From assembly GCF_030652515.1 (NCBI RefSeq), contig NZ_JAUSAR010000062.1:1-47766 (forward strand): 47,766 bases of DNA, read 5' to 3'. This DNA is from Aquabacterium sp. (GTDB lineage: Bacteria > Pseudomonadota > Gammaproteobacteria > Burkholderiales > Burkholderiaceae_C). The notes beneath the pieces were generated by a model, which ran no database searches, was not told the origin of the DNA, and saw nothing but the letters and a program-made list of their open reading frames with translations. Positions 35,535 to 44,397 of this stretch are shown here, piece after piece (position 1 is the first letter of the stretch; each line of letters starts with the position of its first letter). A program made the position numbers and the translations under genes.

Positions 35535-36503
35535 TCAGAGCCCGTGGTCGCTGCCGATGGGGGTGCCTGATCCGGGCTGCATGGCTTGCAGGATCAACTG
35601 TCGGCTCAGGCGGTCTGAAATCAGCTCGGCGAACGCCAGCACGAACTGGCGCAGGTAGGCCCCCCGTTTGAACGCCAGCCTCGCCATGTTGGGGCCGAAC
35701 AGGTGCCCAACGGGGCGCCAAACCAGGTCTCCTGGCGCCGTCATGGTGGGGTCATCCTTCACCGCCATCTCAGCCACCAGGCCAATGCCCAGACCCAGGC
35801 GCGTGTAGGTCTTGATGACGTCGGCATCGATGGCTTCCAGCACCACGTTGGGGCTCAAGCCACGTTGTGCAAAGGCCAGGTCAATGCGTTTGCGGCCGGT
35901 GAAGGAGGGGTGGTACGAGATCAAAGGCTCGGCGGCCAATTGTTCCAAGGTCAAGCGTGGCACCTGGGCCAGGGGGTGGGCCGCAGGCATGACGACGACG
36001 TGCTGCCACTCATAGCAGGGCAGGGTCACCAGTTCTGGGAAATCGCTGAGCGATTCGGTGGCCAGGCCGATGTCGGCGGTTTCGTCCAGCACCATCTGGG
36101 CCACTTGTTCCGGCGTGCCTTGGTGCAGGCTGATGGCGACCTTGGGGTACTTTTTGCGCAGGGCGGCCACGGGCTCGGGCAGCACATAGCGGGCTTGCGT
36201 GTGCGTGGTGGCGATCGACAGGGTGCCCGTGTCTTGCAGGGCGTATTCGTCGCCAATGCGTTTGAGGTTGCCCACCTCGCGCAAGATCAGGTCGATGGAC
36301 TTGAGCACATGCTGTCCAGGTTCGGTGATCCGCTTCAGGCGCTTGCCGTGGCGCACGAAGATGTCGACGCCCAACTCTTCTTCCAGCTCCAGGATCGCTT
36401 TGGAGATGCCTGGCTGCGAGGTGTGAAGGGCCTTGGCCGTCTCGGTCAGATTGAGGTTGCGGCGGGCTGCTTCGTGAACAAACCGGAACTGGTGCAGGTT
36501 CAT
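35535..36503 (-). CDS. cysB: CysB-type LysR transcriptional regulator
   Basis: 322 residues. The N-terminal winged helix (1-60: MNLHQFRFVHEAARRNLNLTETAKALHTSQPGISKAI) has the CysB/Cbl-specific sequence, followed by a LysR substrate-binding domain (about 90-300; LSIATTHTQARYVLPEPV, LHQGTPEQVAQMVLDETADIGLATE). CysB activates sulfate-assimilation genes with O- or N-acetylserine as signal. Its downstream neighbour in the transcript order is not a cys gene, but cbiX lies just upstream, in agreement with siroheme supply for sulfite reductase. A Cbl or other CysB-like paralogue is possible. Confidence 0.85.
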   Translation of the reverse strand: MNLHQFRFVHEAARRNLNLTETAKALHTSQPGISKAILELEEELGVDIFVRHGKRLKRITEPGQHVLKSIDLILREVGNLKRIGDEYALQDTGTLSIATTHTQARYVLPEPVAALRKKYPKVAISLHQGTPEQVAQMVLDETADIGLATESLSDFPELVTLPCYEWQHVVVMPAAHPLAQVPRLTLEQLAAEPLISYHPSFTGRKRIDLAFAQRGLSPNVVLEAIDADVIKTYTRLGLGIGLVAEMAVKDDPTMTAPGDLVWRPVGHLFGPNMARLAFKRGAYLRQFVLAFAELISDRLSRQLILQAMQPGSGTPIGSDHGL

Positions 36504-36524
36504 GGTGGTGTGCTCAGTGCTTGC

Positions 36525-36914
36525 TCAGTGATCAGGTTGCGCCAGGGACCAGGCACTGTCGGCCAGGGCCTGGATCAGCAAATCGGTTTCGCCCACGGCG
36601 CGGCTGAGTCGCCATTGCACCTGGGGGTACTGCTCGGCCAGCTCGGCCATCAGCAGTGGCAGGTCTTTGCGCACGTGGCCACCGGCGCCCAGGAACAAGG
36701 GCACCACGGTGACTTGTTGGCAGCCCGCTTCGGCCAGGGCGGCGCCCGCTTCGCGCAGGTTGGGGGACATGAACTCCAGGAACGCCAGGCGGACCTGGGT
36801 GTCTGCGCCGATGGCCAGGCGCTCGCGCAGGCGATCGGCCGCGGCCTCAAAGGGGCGGGCCCAGTTGGGATCGCGGGCGCCGTGGGCGAATAAAAGAATG
36901 CCACGTGAGGTCAT
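36525..36914 (-). CDS. cbiX: Short CbiX-type sirohydrochlorin chelatase
   Basis: 129 residues from ATG at 36912-36914: MTSRGILLFAHGARDPNWARPFEAAADRLRER. The active-site His is in LFAHGARD (about residue 11) and the second conserved block is VVPLFLGAGGHVRKDLP with the metal-binding His (about 82). This is the single-domain CbiX form, which acts as a dimer to insert Fe or Co into sirohydrochlorin. Together with the adjacent cysB-like gene it points to siroheme for sulfite reduction. The start at 36914 is 22 bases upstream-adjacent to the lptG stop region and in the same direction. Confidence 0.85.
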   Translation of the reverse strand: MTSRGILLFAHGARDPNWARPFEAAADRLRERLAIGADTQVRLAFLEFMSPNLREAGAALAEAGCQQVTVVPLFLGAGGHVRKDLPLLMAELAEQYPQVQWRLSRAVGETDLLIQALADSAWSLAQPDH

Positions 36915-36936
36915 GGTGTTGCTGTCCAGGAGGTTC

Positions 36937-38097
36937 TCAACGGTTGCGGACCAGCCAGACAAAGGCGCTCATCGACAAGCCCAGGTACACCAGGCTGGGC
37001 AAGGCCGCCGCGATCCAGGGCGTCCATTGGTGCAGGAGGCCCAGGTGGCTGGAGATGTGGTTGACGAGCACAAAGCTGATGCCCAGCATGACGCCGCCGA
37101 AGATCTTCAGGCTCATGCCCCCACTGCGCGCGTGGAGGTAGGCGAAGGGCAGTGCCAGGGCCAGCATCACCATGCACACCAGCGGGGCGCAGGCGCGCTT
37201 CCAGAACTGGATTTCATAGCGCTGTGCAGCCTGGGCATTGCTGGCCAGGTGCTGGGTGTAACGCCACAGGGACAAGGTGGACATGGTGTCGGGCGGCAGC
37301 ACCGAGGCGGCCACGACCATGGGCGTCAAGCTGCTTTGCCAGTCCATGGTGGGCAGTCGGCGCTCTTCGATGCCGACGACGTCCAGGTTGGTGGCCTCGC
37401 CAGGCATGGCGAATTGGCCCGGCCAGCGGGTGTCGGTCACGCCTTGCAAATGCCACATCGAACCTGCCTTGCCATTGCCGATGGGTTCGACCCGGGCTTG
37501 CTGGGCCGACACGCGTCGCACCAATCGACCCAGGTGGTCAAACTCGAACACGCGCACATGGCGGAACTGGGCCTGGCCCTCGGCGGCGCCCACGTTGACA
37601 GTCACGGTGTGGACCTGGCCATCGGGTTGCGGCGCGCGTTCACGCAGCCAGGCGCCGCTTTGGCCCAACTGGATGCCTTGGCCCTCGCGGAACTGGGCCT
37701 GGTGCAGCGTGGCCTGGCGCTCCGCCAAAGGCATGAGCCAGTCGCCCACGCCGACCATCAGCACGGCACTGGCCAGCCCGATGCCCCCCAGCAACCACAA
37801 GGCCCGAGCCGGGCCCAGTCCGCCGGTGCGCAGGATGGTGAACTCGGAGGTTTGCGCCAGCCTGGCCAGGGCCAAGGTGGTACCGATCAGCAAGGCGATG
37901 GGAAATACATCGTAGAAGTGGCTGGGCAGCTCCAGGACGCAGTCCCAGATGGCGTCCATCAAGGTGTAGCCATGGCGGCCCACATCGCGCAGGGCATCGA
38001 CGAAATCGGTGAAGAAGCTCAGGGCCAGAAAGGCCGCGGCCACGAAGATCACGGCCGCGATGATCTGGCTGTACAGCAGGCGCCGGACGGTTTTCAT
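36937..38097 (-). CDS. lptG: LPS export ABC transporter permease LptG
   Basis: 386 residues from ATG at 38095-38097, overlapping the lptF stop by four bases (ATGA). Six membrane helices in two groups of three (about 10-35, 58-80, 98-118 and about 300-385) flank a periplasmic beta-jellyroll domain (about 125-280). With LptF and two LptB ATPases it extracts lipopolysaccharide from the inner membrane and passes it to LptC. ALARLAQTSEFTILRTGGLGP at about 75-95 is the coupling helix region. lptB and lptC are not in the window, as usual for this locus. Confidence 0.93.
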   Translation of the reverse strand: MKTVRRLLYSQIIAAVIFVAAAFLALSFFTDFVDALRDVGRHGYTLMDAIWDCVLELPSHFYDVFPIALLIGTTLALARLAQTSEFTILRTGGLGPARALWLLGGIGLASAVLMVGVGDWLMPLAERQATLHQAQFREGQGIQLGQSGAWLRERAPQPDGQVHTVTVNVGAAEGQAQFRHVRVFEFDHLGRLVRRVSAQQARVEPIGNGKAGSMWHLQGVTDTRWPGQFAMPGEATNLDVVGIEERRLPTMDWQSSLTPMVVAASVLPPDTMSTLSLWRYTQHLASNAQAAQRYEIQFWKRACAPLVCMVMLALALPFAYLHARSGGMSLKIFGGVMLGISFVLVNHISSHLGLLHQWTPWIAAALPSLVYLGLSMSAFVWLVRNR

Positions 38098-39176
38098 GAG
38101 CGCCCCTTGATCAGGGTCACCAGGCCGCCATCGCGCCACCAGATGCGCGCCAGGGCCAGCAGGGTCAGCAGGCCATGCACGCCCAGCAGGCTGGTCCAGG
38201 TGCCCAGTTGCTGGTTGGTCACCCAGGTTTGCGTCATCGACAGCAGGTTGAAATAGATCACGAACACCAGCAATGCAAACACCAGGCTCCAGTTGCTGGA
38301 GCGCCGTGCGTTGCCTGACGCCAGGCCCAGGCCCACCAGCATCATGTTCAGGGCCGCCCAGACCATGCCGATGCGCCAGACCAGCTCGCCTTTCATGTCG
38401 GGGGCGGCAGAGGCCAGCAGGTCCAGCGTGGAGGCACTGCGCACGATCGGGCGGCCGTCTTCGCTTTGTTCGGCTTCGCCCACCATGATGCGAGCCGAAT
38501 CAAACCGGGACAGCACTTTTTCACCGGTCTTCAAATCGGTTTGGGTCCGCTCGCCGCGCATGAGGTTGAGGTAGCGCTGCCCCTTGACGGTCTCCAACTG
38601 GCCTTCCTGTGCGGTGATCACGGCCTCCTGGCCGTTTTGCGTCAGCACCATGAAGACGTTTTTGCCAACGCGCTCGCCATCACTGTGGCTGTCAATGAAA
38701 AACACCCGGCTGCCGTTCGAGGAGCTTTGGAATTGCCCTGGCTGCACGCGGGCGATGTCGGACCGCTTCTCGTAGCGTTCCTTCAGCACCTGGATCTGGG
38801 CGTGCGCCCAGGGCCGCGCCACCAGCACCAGCAGGGCCACGCTGAGCAGCACGGGCCAGCCCATTTGCCCCAGGGGGCGCAAAAAGCTGAACTGGCGGGC
38901 ACCGCTGACTTGCCAGACCACCATTTCGCTTTCGCGCCAGAAACGGCTGAGCACGGCCACCACCGACACGAACAAGGCCAGGCTCACCAGCATGGGCGCC
39001 TGGCTGATGAGGGTGTAGCCCAGCATCAGGCTGACATCGCTGGCCGCGAACGCGCCTTTGGTGGCCTGGCTGAGCATGCGGATCAGCACCATGGTCAGGA
39101 CCACGGTCAACAGCACCACCAGCGTGCCGACAAAGCTTCGCCAGAGTTCTCGGCGCACAGAGGAATCGAATAACAT
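38094..39176 (-). CDS. lptF: LPS export ABC transporter permease LptF
   Basis: 360 residues with the same YjgP/YjgQ layout as LptG: MLFDSSVRRELWRSFVGTLVVLLTVVLTMVLIRML at the start, a coupling segment (SRFWRESEMVVWQVSGARQFSF) near 90-112, a periplasmic domain (about 140-250) and three final helices. It forms the asymmetric permease pair with LptG, which is translated from an overlapping start. It is divergent from pepA with 27 bases between the starts, so the promoters of both must be inside coding sequence or very compact. Confidence 0.93.
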   Translation of the reverse strand: MLFDSSVRRELWRSFVGTLVVLLTVVLTMVLIRMLSQATKGAFAASDVSLMLGYTLISQAPMLVSLALFVSVVAVLSRFWRESEMVVWQVSGARQFSFLRPLGQMGWPVLLSVALLVLVARPWAHAQIQVLKERYEKRSDIARVQPGQFQSSSNGSRVFFIDSHSDGERVGKNVFMVLTQNGQEAVITAQEGQLETVKGQRYLNLMRGERTQTDLKTGEKVLSRFDSARIMVGEAEQSEDGRPIVRSASTLDLLASAAPDMKGELVWRIGMVWAALNMMLVGLGLASGNARRSSNWSLVFALLVFVIYFNLLSMTQTWVTNQQLGTWTSLLGVHGLLTLLALARIWWRDGGLVTLIKGRS

Positions 39177-39203
39177 TGCTCAGCTCAAATCAATCCGTCC
39201 ATT

Positions 39204-40748
39204 ATGGACGCGCACCGCATGGACTATCGCTACACCGTGGCCCAAGGGCCCGCCTTGTCCCAAATCAACGCCGACGCCTTGCTGGTCATCCTGACCGGTG
39301 ACCACGCTACCACGGGCGACCCGGCCCTGGATGCCGTGGCCGAGCAAGCCCTCAAAGGCAACGATTGGGCGCTCAAGGGCGGCAAGGTGCTGTACGTGCA
39401 CCGGCCCGCTGGCGTGAAGGCGCCGCGCCTGGTGCTGGTGGCGGCGGCTGATGCCTCTGGCAAGGCCTTCAAGGCCGCGGTGGGCAAGGGCGTGGCCGAG
39501 GTCAAGGATCGCGGCGTGGCTCACCTGGCCGTCGCGGCGGGCGCAGGCTGGCCCCTGGAAGCCGGACACGCGCAAAGCCTGGTGCTGGCAGTGGCCGATG
39601 CCACTTATGTTTACCGCCACACCAAGCCCAGCGCCCCCAAAGCGTCTGGCCTGAGCAAGGTGACCTTGCTGGGCTCCACCGCACAGTCGGCAGCCTTGAA
39701 GACAGGCCTGACCCAAGGCCAGGCCGTGGCCGAGGGCGTGACCCTGGCGCGTGAGTGCGGCAACCGCCCCGGCAATTACTGCACACCCACCTACCTGGCC
39801 TCCGAGGCCAAGCGCCTGGGCAAGGAGTTCAAGCACCTCAAGGTCGAGGTGCTTGACCGCCCGGCCTTGCAAAAGCTGGGCATGGGCTCCTTCCTGTCGG
39901 TGGCCAATGGCTCCGACGAGCCGCCCAAGTTCATCATCCTGCGCTACGAAGGCGCGGCCAAGTCGCAAGCGCCCGTGGTGCTGGTGGGCAAGGGCATCAC
40001 CTTTGACTCGGGCGGCATTTCGATCAAACCCGGCGCGGGCATGGACGAGATGAAGTTCGACATGGGTGGCGCTGCCAGCGTGCTGGGCACCTTCCGCGCC
40101 GTGGCCGAACTCAAGCCCAAGGTCAACCTGATTGGCCTGATCCCCACCTGCGAGAACATGCCCAGCGGCACCGCCACCCGGCCGGGTGACGTGGTCGCCA
40201 GCATGTCCGGCCAGACCATCGAGGTGCTCAACACCGATGCCGAAGGCCGCCTGATCTTGTGCGATGCCTTGACCTACGCCGAGCGCTTCAAGCCTGCGGT
40301 GGTGGTCGACATCGCCACCTTGACCGGCGCCTGCGTGGTGGCCCTGGGCCACATCCACAGTGGCTTGTTCAGCGCCGACGAAGCCCTGGCGCAAGCGCTG
40401 CTGTCAGCGGGCCAGCAGGCCCAGGACACCGCCTGGCGCTTGCCACTGGACGAGGAGTATGGCGATTCGCTCAAGAGCAATTTCGCCGACCTGGGCAATG
40501 TGGGCGGCCGCGAAGGCGGTGCCATCACGGCTGCCGTGTTCCTGAGCAAGTTCACCAAAGCTTACCGCTGGGCCCACCTGGACATCGCCGGTTCGGCCTG
40601 GAAGTCGGGCGGCGCCAAGGGTGGCACGGGCCGCCCCGTCGGTTTGCTGACGCAGTTCGTGTTGTCGCAAGCGGATGAGGGCGCCCTCAAGCCGCGAGCG
40701 CCTGTGGCCGCCAAAAAGACCACCAAAGCGGCGGGCAAAGCCGCTTGA
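39204..40748 (+). CDS. pepA: Leucyl aminopeptidase
   Basis: 514 residues, M17 family, hexameric cytoplasmic enzyme removing N-terminal amino acids with two metal ions. The C-terminal catalytic domain has VGKGITFDSGGISIKPGAGMDEMKFDMGGAA (Lys and Asp ligands) and the M17 signature NTDAEGRL (343-350). In E. coli PepA is also a DNA-binding regulator. A second ATG at 39219 gives MDYRYT, closer to homologues, so the start is uncertain by five codons. The end carries a Lys/Ala-rich tail (AAKKTTKAAGKAA). The divergent lptFG and following holC are the conserved proteobacterial order. Confidence 0.95.
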   Translation: MDAHRMDYRYTVAQGPALSQINADALLVILTGDHATTGDPALDAVAEQALKGNDWALKGGKVLYVHRPAGVKAPRLVLVAAADASGKAFKAAVGKGVAEVKDRGVAHLAVAAGAGWPLEAGHAQSLVLAVADATYVYRHTKPSAPKASGLSKVTLLGSTAQSAALKTGLTQGQAVAEGVTLARECGNRPGNYCTPTYLASEAKRLGKEFKHLKVEVLDRPALQKLGMGSFLSVANGSDEPPKFIILRYEGAAKSQAPVVLVGKGITFDSGGISIKPGAGMDEMKFDMGGAASVLGTFRAVAELKPKVNLIGLIPTCENMPSGTATRPGDVVASMSGQTIEVLNTDAEGRLILCDALTYAERFKPAVVVDIATLTGACVVALGHIHSGLFSADEALAQALLSAGQQAQDTAWRLPLDEEYGDSLKSNFADLGNVGGREGGAITAAVFLSKFTKAYRWAHLDIAGSAWKSGGAKGGTGRPVGLLTQFVLSQADEGALKPRAPVAAKKTTKAAGKAA

Positions 40749-40767
40749 TGACCCTGATGGCTGATTG

Positions 40768-41208
40768 ATGAACACCGTTGAGTTTCACCATGGCATGAGC
40801 GACAAGCTGTCTTACGCTTGTCGGCTGCTGCGCAAGGCTTATAAAAGCGGTGCAAGCGTGTTGGTCACGGGCGATGCCAACACGCTCAAGGCGCTCGACC
40901 GCCATCTCTGGGTGTTCGACGAACAAGAGTTTTTGCCGCATGTGCTGGCCATGCCCGGACAAGACATGCCTGCGCGTTTGCACGACACGCCGGTGTGGCT
41001 GGCACCGCACGGTGTGGACACGCAGGCGCCTGGCCAGCGCAGCATCCTGGTCAACCTCGGTCCGGAGATGCCCGATCAACCCGAGCGTTTCGAGCGACTG
41101 TTCGAAATCGTGTCGCTGGAGCCGCACGACCGCCAACTGGGCCGCCAGCGCTGGAAGCAATACGAGGCTTTGGGCCTGCAAATCCAGCCGCACGAGGTGA
41201 AGGAATGA
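40768..41208 (+). CDS. holC: DNA polymerase III subunit chi
   Basis: 146 residues: MNTVEFHHGMSDKLSYACRLLRKAYKSGASVLVTGD, with LDRHLWVFDEQEFLPHVLA and PVWLA matching HolC. The chi subunit links the clamp loader (through psi) to single-strand binding protein. It follows pepA by 19 bases, the usual arrangement. Its stop overlaps the start of a small gene (ATGA), implying coupled translation. The true start is the ATG at 40768. Confidence 0.92.
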   Translation: MNTVEFHHGMSDKLSYACRLLRKAYKSGASVLVTGDANTLKALDRHLWVFDEQEFLPHVLAMPGQDMPARLHDTPVWLAPHGVDTQAPGQRSILVNLGPEMPDQPERFERLFEIVSLEPHDRQLGRQRWKQYEALGLQIQPHEVKE

Positions 41209-41669
41209 ACTTCCCCACGCGGCCCCATCCTGCCAACGTGCCCACGCTCACCGAGGTGATCGAGCTCAATGCCGAGGGCGGCCAGCTCTTGCCGGTGCCC
41301 GTGGTGGTTGAATCGCCTTTGCTGGCGCCTGACATTGACTTTGAGCCGATGCCCATGGCGGAGGCCTACTCATCACCTGCCGTGGTGTCATTGGCCTCGA
41401 TCCCGCATGTCGTGCCTGCCACGGTGGCAGAGGTCATCGAGCCCGAGGTTTCTGAAGCGCAGTTGTCTCAACGCATCCTGACCGATGTGCAGCGCCAGAT
41501 CGACTCGATGCTGGAGTTCCGGCTGCGCGAATCCATGCAGCCCCTGCTGGCCCAGTTCACCGAAACCCTGATGCAGGATCTGCGCGATGAGCTGTCCCGA
41601 ACCATGCGCGATGTGGTGACGCGCGCTGTGGCCCAGGAAGTGGCCAAGCTGCGCAACAACAATCGCTGA
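41205..41669 (+). CDS. Hypothetical protein coupled to holC
   Basis: 154 residues beginning MNFPTRPHPANVPTLTEVIEL. The first half (to about 100) is Pro/Val/Glu-rich and probably disordered. The second half (about 100-150: LSQRILTDVQRQIDSMLEFRLRESMQPLLAQFTETLMQDLRDELSRTM) is a strongly amphipathic helix suited to coiled-coil formation. No signal peptide. A four-base overlap with holC suggests a role tied to that gene, but I recognise no domain. Confidence 0.65.
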   Translation: MNFPTRPHPANVPTLTEVIELNAEGGQLLPVPVVVESPLLAPDIDFEPMPMAEAYSSPAVVSLASIPHVVPATVAEVIEPEVSEAQLSQRILTDVQRQIDSMLEFRLRESMQPLLAQFTETLMQDLRDELSRTMRDVVTRAVAQEVAKLRNNNR

Positions 41670-41706
41670 TTTTGATCTGTAACGCCATTCAATGACCGAG
41701 GTGAAT

Positions 41707-42855
41707 ATGACCCAACGCTTTGCTTTGTTCCCGGTGGCCGCGGCCGCTGCCGCGATGTTGTCCTCGCTGTGCATGGTCACTGCCGCGCAAGCCCAGACCA
41801 TTGTTCGCATCGGCCACGTGGCCCCCGTATCGGGGGCGCAGGCCCACTACGGCCGCGACAATGAAAACGGTGCCCGCATGGCCATCGATGAGCTCAACGC
41901 CCAGGGCGTCGAGATCGGTGGCAAGAAGGTGAAGTTCGAGCTGGTGGCCGAGGACGATGCGGCCGACCCCAAGCAAGGCACGGCCGCTGCCCAGAAGCTG
42001 TGCGACGCCAAGGTCAATGGCGTGGTCGGGCACCTGAATTCAGGCACCACCATCCCGGCGGCCAAGATCTATAGCCAGTGCGGCCTGCCCATGGTCACAC
42101 CATCGGCCACCAACCCCGATTTGACCACCCTGGGTTACAAGAACGTGTACCGCCTGCTGGCCAATGACAAAGCGCTGGGCGCGGGCCTGGCCCAATACGC
42201 GGCCAAGACGCTCAAGCTCAAGAAGGTGGCCATCATTGATGACCGCACCGCTTATGGCCAAGGCGTGGCCGGCGTGTTCCGCCAGACCGCCAAGGAGCTG
42301 GGCCTGGAGGTGGTGAGCGAGCAGTACACCAACGACAAGGCGGTGGATTTCATGTCCATCCTGACCTCGATCAAGAGCAAGAAGCCCGATGGCATCTTCT
42401 TTGGCGGCATGGACCCGCAAGCCGGCCCCATGCTGCGCCAGATGCAGCAACTGGGTTTGACCAAGGCCCACCTGTTTGGCGGCGATGGCATCTGCACGGA
42501 CAAGTTGATCGAGCTGTCCAGCGGCGCCAAGACCCTGGGCAATGTGGTGTGCGCCGTGGGCGCTGCATCGCTGGACAAGCTGCCCGGCGGCAAGGCCTGG
42601 CGCGCCAAGTACGACGCCAAGTTCCCAAAGCAATTCCAGGTTTACTCGCCTTACACGTATGACGCCACGATGCTGCTGGTGGATGCCATGAAGCGCGCTG
42701 GCTCGGCCGACCCCAAGGTGTATGCCCCCAAGCTGGCGGCCACCGACTACACCGGCATCACGGCGCGCGTGCAGTTCGAGGCCAATGGCGAGCGCAAAAC
42801 ACCGTCCATGACGCTGTTCGCCTACAAAGATGGCAAGAAGGTGGAGTTGAACTGA
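41707..42855 (+). CDS. Branched-chain amino-acid ABC transporter substrate-binding protein (LIVBP type)
   Basis: 382 residues from ATG at 41707, with GAGG a few bases upstream. Signal peptide to about residue 29 (VAAAAAAMLSSLCMVTAAQA), then the periplasmic binding fold type 1: IVRIGHVAPVSGAQAHYGRDNENGARMAIDELNA, VNGVVGHLNSGTTIPAAKIYSQCGLPMVTPSATNPDLT, and VAIIDDRTAYGQG. These match LivK/LivJ-like proteins that bind leucine, isoleucine, valine or related compounds. No permease or ATPase gene is beside it, so it is an orphan that would share membrane components encoded elsewhere. Confidence 0.9.
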   Translation: MTQRFALFPVAAAAAAMLSSLCMVTAAQAQTIVRIGHVAPVSGAQAHYGRDNENGARMAIDELNAQGVEIGGKKVKFELVAEDDAADPKQGTAAAQKLCDAKVNGVVGHLNSGTTIPAAKIYSQCGLPMVTPSATNPDLTTLGYKNVYRLLANDKALGAGLAQYAAKTLKLKKVAIIDDRTAYGQGVAGVFRQTAKELGLEVVSEQYTNDKAVDFMSILTSIKSKKPDGIFFGGMDPQAGPMLRQMQQLGLTKAHLFGGDGICTDKLIELSSGAKTLGNVVCAVGAASLDKLPGGKAWRAKYDAKFPKQFQVYSPYTYDATMLLVDAMKRAGSADPKVYAPKLAATDYTGITARVQFEANGERKTPSMTLFAYKDGKKVELN

Positions 42856-42856
42856 A

Positions 42857-42884
42857 TTGAATCGAGCGAAAGCCTTGCTACAAT
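42857..42884 (+). promoter_or_regulatory. Sigma70 promoter of tRNA-Ser
   Basis: TTGAAT (42857-42862), 16-base spacer, TACAAT (42879-42884); the mature tRNA begins 11 bases later. Confidence 0.7.
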
Positions 42885-42894
42885 AGCGGGCTTC

Positions 42895-42984
<90 letters not shown>

Positions 42985-43001
42985 GAATGACGTTTCACAG
43001 C

Positions 43002-43018
43002 GTCTCAGTAAGTCTCAG
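43002..43018. repeat. Short tandem repeat between tRNA-Ser and integrase
   Basis: GTCTCAG-taa-GTCTCAG, a 7-base direct repeat with a 10-base period, about one helical turn. Possible binding site for the integrase or its accessory factor. Confidence 0.5.
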
Positions 43019-43053
43019 AACCCGCATGGAACCCAGTGTTCATGCGGGTTTTG
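43019..43053 (+). terminator. Terminator between tRNA-Ser and integrase
   Basis: AACCCGCATG, 12-base loop, CATGCGGGTT, then TT. It would end the tRNA-Ser transcript and insulate the integrase. Confidence 0.6.
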
Positions 43054-43098
43054 CGCTTCTGGACGTCTCACGGGGTTTCTTGACAGCCCCGTTCTGTG

Positions 43099-43118
43099 GG
43101 GGTACGTTTAGGGGTACG
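43099..43118. repeat. Direct repeat upstream of the integrase start
   Basis: GGGGTACG-ttta-GGGGTACG with a 12-base period. Paired GGGGTAC-type repeats just before DUF4102 integrase genes are common, so this could be an arm-type integrase binding site that also allows autoregulation. Confidence 0.5.
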
Positions 43119-43134
43119 GATTCCGGGAGGTTCC

Positions 43135-44382
43135 ATGCCCAAAAAGCTCATCGACGCCCTGACGGATGTGGCGGTGCGCGGCGCCAAGCCTGCGCTGAAA
43201 GACGGCGTGCCGGTTGATCGGAAGTTGCATGATGGCCGGGGCCTGTACCTGCTGGTGCGCGCCAACGGCGTGAAGCACTGGCGCTTGAAGTACTACATCG
43301 GGGGCCGTGAGCGCCTGCTGGCCTTGGGCGAATACCCAGATGTTTCCCTGGCGCGGGCTCGGCAGAAAGCCGGAGATGCCCGGAATCTGGTGCGCGAAGG
43401 GGTTGACCCGGTGCAGCATGGCCGGGAGCAGAAGGCGACCCGGGTGAATGCCACCCAGCAGACCTTCGCTGTGATCGTGGATGAATGGCTAGGCAAGAAG
43501 TCCAAGAAGTGGACCGAGGGGCATCTGGAGCAAAACCGTCAGAGTTTCCGGGATTACGTGTTGCCCAAGATCGGGACGCGAGCTGTCGCCAGCCTGACCG
43601 CGCAGGACATCATGCGGGTGCTGGAGCCACTGGAGGCGGCGGGCAAGCTGGAGACGCTGCGCAGGGTGCGTCAGCGTGTCGGCGCTGTCCTGACCTACTC
43701 GGTGCAGACGGGTCGACGTACCGACAACCCGATCCGCGATACGCAGGGCGCTTTCCAGGCCCCCACACGCGAACATTTCGCCAGCATCGGCCCGAAGGGT
43801 CTGCCGGAGTTTTTGAAGGCCCTGGAAGCTTATGCAGGCCATCCCAACACCCTTGGCATCATCCGCATGATTCTGTGGACGGGCAGCCGGACCGGCGAGG
43901 TCCGTGGTGCGACACCTGACGAGTTCGATCTGGATGCGGGCGTATGGCGCATCCCAGCGGAACGCATGAAGAAACGCCGGGTGCATGTGGTGCCACTGCC
44001 CCGGCAGGCCATTCCCGTATTGCGAGAACTGACGAAGCTGAACGCCGAGTCCCGCTACATGTTCCCTTCTCCGATGAACCAGTCCATGGCCAGCGAAAAC
44101 ATCGTCTTGCAGGCCCTCAAGAGGATGGGATACGGTGGGAAGCTGACGGGCCACGGCTTGCGGGCTGCCGTTTCGACGGGGCTGGAAGAGATGGGCTACC
44201 CCATCGAAATCATCAAGACCCAGCTTTCGCATGCCAAGGACAACTTGACCGATGCGGCCTACCTGCGCGGCGTACATATGGAGCGCCGGGCCGAGATGAT
44301 GCAGGCCTGGGCTGACAAGCTGGATGTGATGCTCAAAGGAGCCAAGGTGTTGCCGCTCAAAGGCGCCAGCGCGGCAGCGTAG
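43135..44382 (+). CDS. Tyrosine-type site-specific integrase, P4/DUF4102 family
   Basis: 415 residues from ATG at 43135, four bases after GGGAGG. The N-terminal DUF4102 arm-binding domain (about 1-90: KLIDALTDVAVRGAKPALKDGVPVDRKLHDGRGLYLLV) is followed by a core-binding domain and the catalytic domain. Active-site residues visible: Arg252 (TGSRTGE), His340 and Arg343 (HGLR), His366 (LSHA), and Tyr376 (AAYLRG). All are present, so it may be active. Such integrases direct islands into tRNA 3' ends, and it lies directly behind tRNA-Ser. Its stop faces the stop of a second integrase 15 bases away. Confidence 0.92.
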   Translation: MPKKLIDALTDVAVRGAKPALKDGVPVDRKLHDGRGLYLLVRANGVKHWRLKYYIGGRERLLALGEYPDVSLARARQKAGDARNLVREGVDPVQHGREQKATRVNATQQTFAVIVDEWLGKKSKKWTEGHLEQNRQSFRDYVLPKIGTRAVASLTAQDIMRVLEPLEAAGKLETLRRVRQRVGAVLTYSVQTGRRTDNPIRDTQGAFQAPTREHFASIGPKGLPEFLKALEAYAGHPNTLGIIRMILWTGSRTGEVRGATPDEFDLDAGVWRIPAERMKKRRVHVVPLPRQAIPVLRELTKLNAESRYMFPSPMNQSMASENIVLQALKRMGYGGKLTGHGLRAAVSTGLEEMGYPIEIIKTQLSHAKDNLTDAAYLRGVHMERRAEMMQAWADKLDVMLKGAKVLPLKGASAAA

Positions 44383-44397
44383 TGGCTTGGTCATGGC

